The translations under genes and the position numbers were made by a program. Source: Neurospora intermedia (taxonomy: Eukaryota > Ascomycota > Sordariomycetes > Sordariales > Sordariaceae). Taken from it: DNA of 64,000 nucleotides. The stretch is taken from NCBI GenBank assembly GCA_037102815.1, contig BTPP01000009.1, positions 1,178,001 to 1,242,000 on the forward strand, in the 5' to 3' direction. Below are positions 1 to 11,582 of this stretch, piece after piece (the first letter of the stretch is position 1; each line of letters begins with the position of its first letter). The notes under the pieces were generated by a model that worked only from the letters and a program-made list of their open reading frames with translations, was not told the origin of the DNA and searched no databases.

Positions 1-865
1 ATGTAAAGCCACAAAGGAGGTCGCAGCATTTTTCCAACAAAGGATCGATGAGAAGTCGGTGTGATTGAGTCGGGCCCTCACCATCCCGCCTATTCGTAGC
101 GAGAACTGCCCGATGGACACCGTCAGGATCGCATATGGGATCTCGACTAAGCACAAGCCTACGACTAGATGCTCTGGGAACAAACGTAGCAACTTCCTCG
201 CCGTTATCCAACGTGTCATCATCGCTCGACTCATCATCGCTCGACTCATCACTGTCAGAGTAATCGTCTGTGTCCTCCTCGGTCATCTCGTCCTCGTCCC
301 AGGATAATTGTTCCAATTCTTGCGAAACCCCTTCGCTCTGGAGCCACCCATCCGGAATTGTCTCAGCAGTACCGGATTGGATCTCCTTGTAGGTAGCAAG
401 AGGGTCGACGGTCTGTCGAGTTGCAGCCATCTGGCTCAAGTTTCGAGAAGAGACATTACCAGTGACAGTGAGGTTATCAGTGGGAAAGGGTGATTCGTGG
501 GAGAAAGAGCTCTCGACGACTTGGAAGCGGATACCCTTACCCCTGAAGGATTGTGGTACAAGATTATCGTCGTAGCATTCTTTGAGTGGAGCGATAATTT
601 TTCCGAATACTTGATAGAGTATTTCCGGGGGGAGGTCTGTGACGGAAAGGCTTTTATTGACGGTGGGTTCGTCCGAAGATGATGTGGTAGATTGTACGCT
701 TCGACCGACAGCGGATGTGAAGAATTGCCGGACTTGCAGAGGGTAGGCCGGCTCATACTCCAATGACTCTGGATTATCGTCATTGAAGGAGTTCCAGTCC
801 TTCCTCGGAGACAAGTCAAAGGAACCGAAGCCCCCAACGAAACCATTCCTGTTCGTAGAACCCAT
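1..865 (-). CDS. F-box-like protein, 3' end cut off by window edge
   Basis: The minus-strand frame is open without a stop for 288 codons from an ATG at 863-865 (A at -3) to the window edge, so the C-terminus is missing. The start reads MGSTNRNGFVGGFGSFDLSP. Around residues 81-95 lies DLPPEILYQVF, an F-box-like helix of the kind that docks substrate receptors to SKP1 in SCF ubiquitin ligases. At about residues 210-235 there is an acidic tract rich in Asp, Glu and Ser. I infer an F-box family protein, possibly a fast-evolving lineage-specific one. The substrate cannot be told, because the C-terminal recognition part is outside the window. A degraded copy of the same coding region and upstream DNA is found at 62921-63925. 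The F-box assignment rests on one motif only; the open frame and the conserved duplicate make the gene itself convincing. Confidence 0.72.
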   Translation of the reverse strand, partial: MGSTNRNGFVGGFGSFDLSPRKDWNSFNDDNPESLEYEPAYPLQVRQFFTSAVGRSVQSTTSSSDEPTVNKSLSVTDLPPEILYQVFGKIIAPLKECYDDNLVPQSFRGKGIRFQVVESSFSHESPFPTDNLTVTGNVSSRNLSQMAATRQTVDPLATYKEIQSGTAETIPDGWLQSEGVSQELEQLSWDEDEMTEEDTDDYSDSDESSDDESSDDDTLDNGEEVATFVPRASSRRLVLSRDPICDPDGVHRAVLATNRRDGEGPTQSHRLLIDPLLEKCCDLLCGFT

Positions 866-2800
866 GATGATTGCGTTTGGTTATATGGCTACTAATTGGT
901 TGCTGTGAAAGGGTGAGGTCGAGTAGCGGTTGGAAACGTTCAGGAAGCAGTACAGTCGAGACATTGTAGGTAGCAAGAAAAGGGAAAATCAGAATGATTT
1001 TTATATCTCCATGTTCTGAAATGTCCCTTCAATAGACGCAACAGCCTACCCTGATGACGTGAAGGCGTGCAGTATCTACTCGTCCATTCGTCGGCAGCCA
1101 CCAGTTTTGTACCATAGCGGAAAATTGCGTTTTAGAACATCCAATGTTTAGGCGGTACTGCCTAAAGACCGGAAAAAAGCAGTATTTGGGAGGACTACAA
1201 TGCCTCGAGTCGTTCGTTCCGGGAACGAGCCTAATCAGTGCAGGTTAGCACAGATATGCCAGCATACTGCAACATGTATGTCTAGGTACCAGAATCGTAT
1301 ACAAGACATTGATTCTGTGTTCTCGCCCTCCAGTGGTCTTGAAAAACAGGAGGAAAAACAGAACACGGGAAGAACGTGTCCCCCACTGTACATTCAAGAA
1401 CATACATATGTCAGCGTCGGCTGGTTTCCCACAACGAGCGGCCCGAGTGAATGCGGTAACCAGCTGCTTGGCGTACATGTAGATCTGCACACCCCGAGGT
1501 GCCGGTGCGGCAAGATGGAAGGACATCTTGGGGTGAAGGTTTTGTTGGAGCACTGCCATCCAAGCACCAAGCATTCCAGAGCGTCACCGCGGAGTGTCGG
1601 CGGATTTAGACGAAGAAGATCTCGCAGTCCAAGGTTTGAAGCTTTGCCGCTCAGTACCCTTGGTGATGCCGTCTCATGGTGGACTTTTGTGACTCCCGAA
1701 GCAGCCTGTGGCCTGCGATCCCTGATAGAGATGAGGGGAAGCATGTATGCATGTGTGATGGGAGACAGTGGCATCCTGTGCCATCTTATAACTTACAGCC
1801 TCCCATCATGTAGCCTGCGCAAGGTGCGGTGACTCTGGATTGTGTCTTTACCATAGTGTTTGTGTCGTCTGTGACTCGGTATCAAGCAGCGTGAAGTAAA
1901 CAAGAAACGATTGCCTGCCATGTGGCCACTTGAGTGCTTTGAGAAGCAACGAGAATCGGAGCCTTTCCGCTAGCAGGCATTTCTTCGTGTATAGTAGCTT
2001 GAGGGCATGTACATGAAGTCATGGACATGATCACCAGTGACACGGAGCCATCGAGCCTCAGGGTGCGTTATGCCGTGCAGCCCTGGAACCGACATCTTGT
2101 GGGTCCGATACCGATAGGCGCGCGGATGACTGACAAGCATATGCGGAGCGACGGCTATGAGATTGAAGCCGTTAGAGTCTCTTTCTATCGTCGAGGTATC
2201 ATGGCGAGTATCGTCAGGCCAATGTCGTCGTCGAGAAATTGACGTTGTTGACGTTGCTTTTGGCGTTTGGAGTGGGGGCATCCTGGGAGTTTGTTGACGC
2301 CAATCAGATGCTAAAGATTCAGCCACAGCCCCTGTCCGCCAATCTGGAGGGTGGAATTCCGGTTGGCTACAACGGCTGGTTTCGGTCGCCGGCCGCTAGA
2401 CCTAGGACCGTCACGGTGGGAGTGGAACTGTCCGGTGATCGTTAGTGGTCCAGGTCGCGACAGGGCCGAGTTCAGCTGCTAGCTGCGGCTGCAGAAGGAA
2501 AGATTGCAAACGGTTTCCAGGTCTGTGGGATGTCATCTTCGGGCATCGCGAGTTTGCTTCAATTTCGTATTTGCAGTCTCGAACGTCATAGCGGTCTGTC
2601 CGCCATGTATCTCGCTGGTGGTGGCCTGATATCCGGCTAACAGCAGAACGCTGTAGACACTGTGTCGCAGTGTGCTTGATTGCGATAGTGCGCTAACTTG
2701 CGCCCACTGCATCACGCAGGCAGGGCAGTCAGCGCAGTTACAAAACTCGCAGACGCCCTCTCATAAAGAAAATTTCACTGCAAGCGCGCGCGCCTTCATC
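866..2800. other. Intergenic region with upstream DNA of the F-box gene
   Basis: No convincing gene is seen between the F-box gene and the zinc-finger gene. Several open frames of 70-210 codons exist on both strands, but they overlap one another, show no family motif and look like chance frames. Positions 866-996 are the upstream region of the F-box gene and recur at 63790-63925. A perfect 7-bp inverted repeat lies at 1147-1166 (arms TTTAGGC and GCCTAAA, spacer GGTACT). Confidence 0.6.
1147..1166. repeat. Short perfect inverted repeat, 7-bp arms with 6-bp spacer
   Basis: TTTAGGC GGTACT GCCTAAA reads the same on both strands apart from the spacer. It sits about 280 bp upstream of the F-box-like gene start. 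Spaced palindromes of this type are typical of dimeric zinc-cluster regulators, but no particular factor can be named. Confidence 0.4.
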
Positions 2801-5734
2801 ATGAGTGAACCAGACGCAGAATCGTCGCCCAAGTCTTCGGAGCCTCAAGACGAGGGCGCTCATAGCAGTTCATCAAATGACACACGTCCTCCGCCACCGA
2901 TCGTGTCGCCATCAGAGGCACCGCCGGCAGACACCGTCTCGTCGTCAACAAATGGCGTAACCACGCCCGTAGCCGCCGCGAGCGGTGTGCCGCCGTCACC
3001 CTCTCCGGCTCCTGTCAGTCCGGCCGCTGCCCCAACCGGTCCTCCACCAGATCCAATCTCTGCGGCAAGTCCCGGCTCCGATGATTCCAACTCTTCGGAT
3101 TGGGTCACAACCGATTCATCGCCGAGTCCAAACTCCACAAGCAGTCCCGGTCCCGATCTTGGTCCTTCTTCAGACCCGACGTCCGGTCACGAACCAGAAG
3201 AACAACAGCAACAACAAGATGGACAGTCACAATCGCCATCGCCGCGGCCAGATTCCTCCGAGCCCGTCGACGCCAACTCTGATGCCAAGCAGCTACCTCC
3301 CCTTCCCTCCCTAATCCCACCAGCCCCACATCACGGCGATCAGCCCGGGCCCGGCCCGTCCCACCCACACCATTCGCACCCACATCCACCACCACCGCCT
3401 CCTCCTACCGGTGCTCCGAGCGACGTAGTACCACCGCATGGCTTCTCATTCCCTCCAACACCAGGCGGACCACCCCCCGGCACGGGGCTCTACATCCTCA
3501 CCTCCGCTCCTCATCCCTACCCAAACCCTCCGATCCCGGTCTACCCTCCACCTCAGGCCTATCCCGCGCCTCAGCCCTATCCTGCTCCTCAACCTCATCC
3601 CGGTCCCCATCCTCATCCCGCTCATCATCCTCCATCAGCACCACTAGCTCCTGATCTCCAAGTCCATGCCACCCCGAAGCTCAAGCCGAAGCCCAATACA
3701 AGCAGATTTACAGATCACAATACAGTCAAGCCCACCCCAATCATCGTCCGCCACCCGTCTATTACCAGGCACCACCACCACTGCCGCCGCCACCATTCAT
3801 ATCATCAGGACAAGTTCCCGGATCTGACGCCCCGTTTGGTTTCTATCGCTCGCCAGGCAAGGACCCGAAAGAACCGCCTAAGCCAAAGTTCTACCCGCCT
3901 TCTTCCAAACCGCTGTTCCAGATACAGACGGGGAAGGCAACTAACTCGAAATCGTCCAAACGAAACGGGGTGCAATGGTACGCGTTGGTTCAAGGCAGAA
4001 GTGGAGGAGAGGGACAGCAGCAACAGCAGCAACAGCAGCAACAGCAGCAACAGCAGCAACAGCAACGGAATCAACAACAGCAACGCCAAGTACAACCAGC
4101 CAAGGTCATCTACCAGGAACCCCCACCACGACCTAGGCAACTCCAACAACTCCCACCATCAGCTCCATTACCACCTCATCTCCAAGCCCAAGCCGAAGCC
4201 GAAGCGGCAGCCCGATACAAGGAGATCTACGGACCACGTTACTCCCAATCCGCAGTCCTCAACAGAGCCCAAGCCTACGTCCAAGCCCAAGGCCAAGCCC
4301 CGCAGAACCAGATGTACAAACCACTACCGGCACAACAACACGGCCAAGGCCATCCAGCGCAAGTCCCGGCACCAGGCCAAAATCCGGCCCGCCAAATCTA
4401 CGGACCGCAGCATGACCAAAGCGCGGGCTATGGCGGACCAGGGGTGCCGACCGAGCATCGCCCCTACCGGTGTGACGTCAAGAATTGCCCGCTAAGTTTT
4501 GCTCGGAGTCATGATTTGAGGAGGCACATGTTGGTGCATTTCCCGGAAAAGCCGTTTCCTTGTGAGAGCTGTGGGAAGAGGTTTGGGAGGCAGGATGCGC
4601 TCAAGGTTAGTTTGAGTTCTGTTTTTTAATTTTTTTTGTTTCAAATTGAACCTGGAGGGAAAGCGGAGAGTGGTTGTGGGGATTTTGGTAGAGGGCTGGT
4701 GATAGGGAAGTTCATTCGGGAGAAGCAAGGTATGACAGGAGAACAATTTGATCGACGGTGTGGGTGGTTCCAGCAGTCTAGGAAGGGAACTAAAGGGGAA
4801 TGATGACGAGAGCGCAAAGAGGCAAGGGCAACATGAAAGTATAAGGGAGAAATTCGAAAACCAAGAAAGGAAAGAAACGGAAGGGAGGGAGGGAGGGAGA
4901 GAGGGACGAGAAGCATAAGAAAGAGGAAAGGACGAACGAGGCACCTGCTAACAACTGAAACAGAGACACATTTTACAAACAACAAGAGGCTGCGGCACCA
5001 ACAACCCAATCGAGATTGGCTCAAGTCTATCTCCGTCCCAGATTTCAACACCAGAGTCAGGGGCCGCGAGAGACGCCGATGCCAACCGTGACACCCACAA
5101 TACCCCGTCAGCAAACAGGAATGGCAGTACCAACAGGGCAAGATCACCATCGGTATTGAGTGACACGGAGCGAAATCGCGGACAAGATCACCAACGGAAA
5201 CGCAAACGAAATCACGAAGGAGGAGAAGACGGCACAGACACCGACGACGATTACGAACCATCCGCACGTGCAAGTGAGAGTCCGAGTCGGGGTCCCAGTC
5301 GAAGTCAAGGTCAGGGGGAGGAAAGCCAGACGCAGAGTCAAAGCGAGAATCCAGCGAGTCAAAGGCAACGGAAAAGCCCGAGTTATCACAAACAACGTCA
5401 AAAAGAGCTCCAAAGTCGATGGGTTATCGGCACGTCGCGCGCAAGTCACGGTACGGCGACGGCGGCGGCGGCGGCGGAGGACACGGGAGCGAACACAGTA
5501 GGAAAGGCGGCAGTTCCCGATGCCAGTAAAGACATTGCTTCAGGAGCAAGGGCAGGGGCAGAGACAGTGGCAAGAAGAGAGGCAGGCAAGGCTGGAAGGG
5601 AGAAAACGGCGCCGGGGGCATCATCATCATCATCAAAGCCATCACCACCCGTAACGCACGCCGGGACTGAGCCGCCTGATCCGGCAATGGTCAAGGTATT
5701 CAAGTCCTTTGTGTCTCAGATACAAAATTCGTAA
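2801..5734 (+). CDS. C2H2 zinc-finger transcription factor, Pro/Gln-rich, with one apparent frameshift
   Basis: Exon 1 is 2801-4605 and exon 2 is 4964-5734. The intron has donor GTTAGT, branch GCTAAC and acceptor AACAG. The first ATG with a good context is at 2801 (MSEPDAESSP). The N-terminal half is low complexity (Ser, Pro, His), followed by about 17 glutamines at 4015-4065. Finger 1 (YRCDVKNC...HDLRRHMLVH) lies at about 4464-4540. Finger 2 (FPCESCGKRFGRQDALK) is split by the intron and continues RHILQTTRGC, so its last ligand is probably Cys rather than a second His. The C-terminal tail is Ser/Ala/Gly-rich with a basic QRKRKRNH patch. The frame used upstream changes by -1 at the C-run 3672-3675: one more C there would join both halves in a single frame. 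The resulting protein repeats PPSAPL and QYKQIY / RYKEIY elements, so the frame change looks real in the sequence. It may be an assembly error or a true lesion. A nuclear DNA-binding regulator is inferred; the target is unknown. Confidence 0.82.
4015..4065 (+). repeat. CAG/CAA polyglutamine repeat
   Basis: About 17 consecutive CAG/CAA codons lie inside the zinc-finger gene, just downstream of the residues VQWYALVQGRSGGEG. Length polymorphism between strains would be expected. Confidence 0.9.
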
Positions 5735-6222
5735 AACATGCAGAAATACAAATACACATCACAACAAGGAACTCTGTCATCGAGCAATAACGCCTCATCG
5801 AGTGGAGTAGAGGAGCACCGCGACAAGGGAGGTGACACCAGCCGTGATGTGTCCTACCAGTACTTGCGTTTCACGAACAAAAGCAGGCGAGAATAGCAAG
5901 ATGATGATGATGCAAATACACCAAATGCATTCGAAACATGATGCTAGATGACGCCTGACTGTCCCATCCTTACCTATCCATCCCAATCCTCCAGATGATA
6001 ACTCGATTCCTCAGTACCCCGATGCATCCTTCCATCATTGCCCCGTGCATGAACCATCATCCAGACTCACAACCGCTGCAATACATCACGGCTCAAGATC
6101 ATGCATCAAAGAAAAGTCCTTGCATTTAATTGGAATGCTGTATCATCCTCAATCATTTTAACCTCCACGCTGCAACTCCAATCTTTTGACAGTGTCCTAG
6201 ACACTCCGTCATATTCATCCCC
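5735..6222. other. Convergent 3' region between zinc-finger gene and lipase gene
   Basis: This non-coding stretch of 488 bp holds the 3' ends of two convergent genes. I see no RNA gene or repeat in it. Confidence 0.6.
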
Positions 6223-8014
6223 TTAGATGTGAAGAGCATCAAGATTGGCCTTAATCCAGTTATACGAATCAGAGCGGAAATCATCCGTAAGATATCCGGC
6301 ATAGTCCGCAAAGAACTGGACCAGCTTTCTCTCCTTCTGCCATTGCGGCCAATCTTGGCTGACCTTGCTCTTAGAGGAAGTGCCACCGGAGGCGTCGTTG
6401 GGGTCGAGGTTGTAAACAAAGTTGGCGTAGTAAGACTGGATGCTCTTGCTGGCGTAGTTGGGCAGGATGCCGTAGAACACCTGCAGGATATCAGAGGCGT
6501 GGAAGGTTCCGAGGATGGGGGTGCCAAAGTTGTAAGACGCAAGATACGACCAGGCGGGCACCGAGGGGTTGAGAGTGATGGCAGCGTCGAGGAAGACGCG
6601 GCGGCTGAGGGTGAAGATGAGATCGCCGAGGATGGCGGCCAGGCGCTTGAAGCCGGGGTAAATCTCGTTGAAGAGACCGGTGCCAAAGGGCGAGCCGGCG
6701 GAGATAAGGGTACTGTAGGTCGAGACGAGAGACTTAATCTGCGACTCGGTGGCGTCGTTGAAGAAGATATCGTTGAGGTAGCTGACCAGCTTGCTGGTGG
6801 TGGTGATGTTGCTCTGGAAGAGGGAGAAGAGAGTGCCCTCATCCTCTTGATCGCCGATGATCATGGGGACGGCGGCGTACTTCTTAGCGAGCATGAGCTT
6901 ATCGGCGCTCTGAGTCAAGACCTTGCCATCGGGACGCGGGAGGTAAGAAAGAGCAACAGAGTTGTACGACAGAATCCCAGGCACGGAGTTAGCGGCTTTG
7001 AGAAAAGTTTCGTAGGGAAGAGCGCGCAGGCATGCAAGGGTGTCAGCAGCACCAGAGCAGCCGGCGTTCTTGACGACGGTGTCGTAGACTTTCTGGCCCT
7101 TGGGGCAGTCGACGGGGTTGGCGGGGACGATGGAACCGGAGTTCATGATGGCGCCACGGAAAAGGGGCTTGCCGTTGTACGTATTGTCGCCGTCGTAAAG
7201 AGACATCTGGTTGAAAACGGACATGGCACCGGCGGACTCGCCCCAGATAGTGACCTTGTCCGGGTCACCGCCGAAGGCAGCAATGTTGTCGGCAACCCAC
7301 TGGAGACCCATGCGCTGGTCGAGGTGGCCCAAGTTGGAGGAGCCGTCCTTAAGGATCTCCTTTCCGGGCATGAAGCCAAAACCACCGACACGGTAGTTGA
7401 CGGCAACATAAACGTACGGCTTACCCATGTTGATAGCATTGGTGACTAGGGGAGCGCCATCGTACATGGAGGCCGATCCGAGCTGTGAAGTCTTAGCCTT
7501 TAGTCATCACATCGCGTATATAAGCTGGATTGCTCACTTCGAAACCACCACCAAAGATCCAGAAAAGGACGGGGAGCTTGTCACCAGCCTTGGTGCCCTT
7601 GGGACGAGTGACCGAGATGGTCAAGCAGTCCTCCTTGACGTTGAGTATAGTCTTAAAGAGCTGTGTGTTAACGATCTTATCGATAACCTGAGGCAGAAAC
7701 TCGTTCGACGAGGTGTCGGCAAGGAATTGAGGGCAAGCAGGACCGATTCCAGACGCATCAAAGACACCCAGAGACGACTTAAGTCTCACGGGAGGCTTGA
7801 GACGGAGGTTGCCGGTCGGAGGAAGGGCGTAGGGGATTCCGTTGAAGGCCTCAGTGAGGATGCCGTTAGCACCCACAATGGTACCGGTGGAGATGGTGAC
7901 AGTCGGGGCAGCCCGCTTGTCCAACACCTGGGCAGGGGGCTCAGCTGGGGCAGCAGAAACCCGGCCGAGGAGGGCCAGCGAGGCGACAAGGAGAGCGTTG
8001 GAAAAGCCCTTCAT
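6223..8014 (-). CDS. Secreted type-B carboxylesterase / lipase
   Basis: Exon 1 is 7538-8014 and exon 2 is 6223-7482. The 55-bp intron has donor GTGAGC and acceptor CACAG, and splicing is phase 0. The product is 578 residues, the usual size for the Candida rugosa / Geotrichum lipase and cholinesterase-like family (alpha/beta hydrolase fold). A signal peptide is clear at residues 1-22 ([21 protein letters not shown]). A dibasic KR at about residue 33 could be a Kex2 site. GGGFE marks the oxyanion-hole region. The nucleophile elbow is GESAGA (Ser about 242). The acid lies in DQEDEGTLF (Glu about 374) and the His in GTFHASDIL (about 487), so the triad is complete. It probably hydrolyses esters or lipids outside the cell; the substrate cannot be read from sequence. 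The start at 8014 has A at -3 and is directly followed by the signal peptide. Confidence 0.92.
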
Positions 8015-11000
8015 GGTGAAGATGTAGTCCGGAGTGGATGAGGAAGGGAAGGAGAGGGTGCAGTCCTTGTCGTCTCTTCTCTTCTAATCACATCTCGACA
8101 GCGGCGGGATGGTGGTGGTTTAATACCAATGTTGACAAACCATCGATCCCTAGCCATTTCATTCATAGGCTAACCCACGCACATACTCCGTGGATCCATC
8201 TCACAAACTCTTAGTCCCTTGACCCTCGTCAGTTCAGTTGCACAACGGATGGGCAAGGGACTTGCAAGCCAGCCCAAAACGAGAAGGCTTTGCTTGTGTC
8301 TTCCACCCCGCATTTTGGTGGTTGTGGTGTTGGGTTGCTGACCGGAGCAGCAGGGTGGAGGGAGGCTCTTTCGTGGTTGCAAGCAGGGCCAGGTGACCAG
8401 GTGCCAACATGGAGATATGGACGAGACAGGCAAGTGGCCGGAGGTTAGGGGAGTATTTCCCCAGGACTTACCACCTCAACTACCGTCCAGGTTACCACCG
8501 GGCATGCAGGTTATTTGTTATCTTGGATGGCCGATTAGTTCGTTTGTGGGCGGCGGACAGGGCAGTGTGACTGCTACAATACCACGGCGACGACGAGGAC
8601 GGCGACAACGGTAACCATAGTGACCCCAGGTTACGAGGACTCCACTTCCCCACGGGGAATCCTAGAAAACAACACGTCGATTGGTGACATTTGTGCTCGC
8701 TAATCATGGTAGCATAGATCTTGCTGGGGAAGATGGAACGTTGGAGGGCATTTTGCGAGTTTGGGTGCCCAACACCAACAAACAAAATAATTCGAGTGCG
8801 AGATGGTGACCAACTCTTTTGGAAGAGCATATCCATGGCATGTGAAAGATGTGCGACCAGTTCCCGAGTTGTGCCTGGTGTGCCTGTTGTGCCTGGTGGT
8901 GTCCCTGTCCTTGGCGCCAGATCAAAAGCCTCGGTCTCGTGTAGGCAAGGATAGTCGTCGATAAAAAAAGGCGCTATCGGTAGTTGGGCGTTTCGTGGTG
9001 TCCGCGGTTTGGCCATGGTTGGATGGGAGCTCTGCCAACTTCGGATCCAGAGTGAGGGGTACCTGGCAAAGAGTTGGAGTAGCTTCGCCGGAGCTCACGA
9101 GGCACAGGAGGCACAGCGAGGCTCTGGAGACAGCAACTAGAGGGCATCGGGAGCAGTCCATGCGGTGAGATGCGTGCTGAAATCGGTTGGGATGAAGCTA
9201 TCTCCAATACATTTGACGGTGGTTCTCGTCATGTCGCGAACCGATATCAGTAAGACATCATTGACATGAGCGGGACGGCGTTGCCGGTCGGGAACGTGTG
9301 GAAGCCATGCATGCTTCGTTTCGACAGGCTGAGATACGATGGGGGCTGAAGGGATCAATGTGACACTGAATGAGACAGAAACAACGGAAAATCGAAGTCG
9401 AAAATGGAAGGAGAACTACCGAAAACGAAACGACAAAATGGATAAAAGAGGGAAAGTTGTGAAGAGTGGATCACCGCCGGGGCAGGTGGGTTGGGGCATC
9501 ATGTGGAGCACGGGTATCGGCCGATAGTGAAAACCCGCGCCTGTGTGCTATTCGCCCAGGGCGGAAGGGAGGCAGGAAGTAGGAACTCTGCAGTGTAGCG
9601 GCATTTGAAGCCGGGCAGGGGCAGTGCCGGGGTCCCTTCCACGCTGGTGTTAGCGCAGTAGCTGAACATTCCATCTTTCCTCTTTTTCTTTCATTGTTCT
9701 TTCCTTCAACGTTGCCCAAGCAAACTTGGAAAGGCCGGCTACGTTAAAGGCTTTGAACAAAAGTCGGAACTGATGAACTTCACAAACGGAAAATTACATT
9801 TCGGTTTCGGCGCCATCATCGAGTCCGCATTTTGCGGTACAACTGCCTGCCATTGCATTTTGATATCGTCCGTCAACTCCATTCCGACCACGACGGCGTC
9901 AATCTTAGCAGCGGCCAAACTGGATCCCACTATCCAATCCATTGATATCCGCCACAAGACCATCTCAATATCACTCTCTTACATGATATGAAAAAAAAAT
10001 CCTCAGGTCATGACGGTGTTCATCTTTGAGCATTGTCGCGACTGTAGCATCGTGAGTTGTTTGCAACTTGAGGGAAAACTGCCTAAACTCTCTCGGCCTT
10101 GGCAGACTCCTCCCGATGTGAAAGATTTCCTTCATGTGATAGAACATCACCAATGCCAATTCCAGACTGCTGATCTCCTTAAGAGGGGTTAGGTGGTTGC
10201 TGTTAGTCATCCAAAGAACCCTACAAACTTCAACTGCGAGACTCATCACGTTCGGATACACGCGCCGACGACCTCGACCTCACATCTCCCCGCCTCCACA
10301 CACCTCCATGATCCATCTCGCATGGTACAATCGGAGTGAAATACGGGGTCTGAAAACTACCATACGGGTCACGTCAACGGCAAACGGCTACGGCGGCAAC
10401 CCAAGCCAACCACCACACCCACCCCCCTCGTGTTTGTGATGATGTTCGGTGAAAATTGCGGAGCGTTTACCCCAACTTCTTCTTGGCCTCAAGATCAGCA
10501 ACCCACAACCCACTACCATAGACTAGCGGCGGAAGTCTGACGTGAACTGCGGGGGTGTCCAATTACGATCTCTCACAATCTGACATCTACCAACATTTCC
10601 CTTCCGAGCCCTCCCAGTTCGAATTCCAAACTGCAAAGTCCACCGAAAAAGCGACATGTAGGAAGCCTTGGATTTCTCCCCACTACCGAATTGAATACCG
10701 AAATGGGTTTGGTTCGCTTTGTTCGGGGGGTTGGTTCTTTGCGAGGCTCTCAATAATCCGCGTCGAAGTCGTCGCGAACTCACCTGGAGGTATCGATTGC
10801 TCGGTGAATATTAGGTACAACAAAACACTCGAACGGGAGGGGGGAACTGAAGCACGGAACAAAAAGGTTAGCCAACCTTTGTCTTCCTCACAGTACACCA
10901 GCGCTACTTCCATTTCCGCCGGTCAAGATCATGTGTTACGCACCACGACCAGGGAGCGGATGTAGAACAGTCTGCCAGTCAAATTGATTCTACCGACTCT

Positions 11001-11582
11001 TACAGCATAGCTCCCCAAGTCTAAAATCTCACGAGCTGCGTGCCCGCCACTCACCATACACAGTCCACACTATCATGTTCCACCACTCGATCGTCCCGTC
11101 TCTAGTTGTGCTTTCCCTGAACTACTGGAAGTGGTGGGACAGAAGAATCCCGTCACACCCACATTAGCCAGCAGTCCCACGTTTTGCAGAAAGGGGGGAG
11201 TGTCTTCTGTTTCTGACGATCCAAGGTAACAACTTGCCAATGGTTTGCAAGCCTTCCAGGTATCGAGACGATGAGTATGTTCAATGGCGGCACGTGAACA
11301 GGGCTGGAGAAGGTAGAGTTCATAGGTGAAAGTAATCGATTCGCCGGATACTGTCTCTGCCAGGAACCAGCCACTCATCGAGAGATGTGTACAGGACGCC
11401 TGGAAACTTGCATGTCAGCAGCCACCACCTCCAGCAACATATAACAGGCGTAAGATACACCGAAAAAGCCGACATTCCTATCTCCCAGCTCCAAACTCCA
11501 AGCTTCAGTCCGGCCGCAAAATACTCCTCTCGCACGCACCGCCTCTCTCCATGTCGCCCAAACACCCCCATTCTAGTCAATC
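8015..11582. other. Gene-poor stretch, 3.6 kb
   Basis: The upstream region of the lipase gene lies at the left end. Beyond it I see no gene that I can support. A 174-codon minus-strand frame (8492-9016) and a 74-codon one (9739-9963) are open, but they have no recognisable motif or splice partner. The latter begins near MDWIVGSSLAAAK and has a fairly protein-like composition. A small multi-exon gene could have been missed. Confidence 0.5.

Noticed and set aside
1200-1832. 210-codon plus-strand open frame
   Set aside because: Overlapped by two minus-strand frames of similar length; composition is random-like and no family features are seen.
3676-4495. Continuation of the upstream frame of the zinc-finger gene (basic, Ser/Asn/Lys-rich)
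   Set aside because: It is open by chance of low-complexity sequence. The other frame carries poly-Q, internal repeats and the zinc fingers.
6229-7449. 406-codon open frame on the plus strand opposite the lipase exon
   Set aside because: It mirrors the coding bias of the lipase gene; the antisense protein has no motif and the lipase has a complete catalytic triad.
8492-9016. 174-codon minus-strand open frame
   Set aside because: Pro/Ser/Thr-rich, overlapped by other frames, with no motif and no splice partner.
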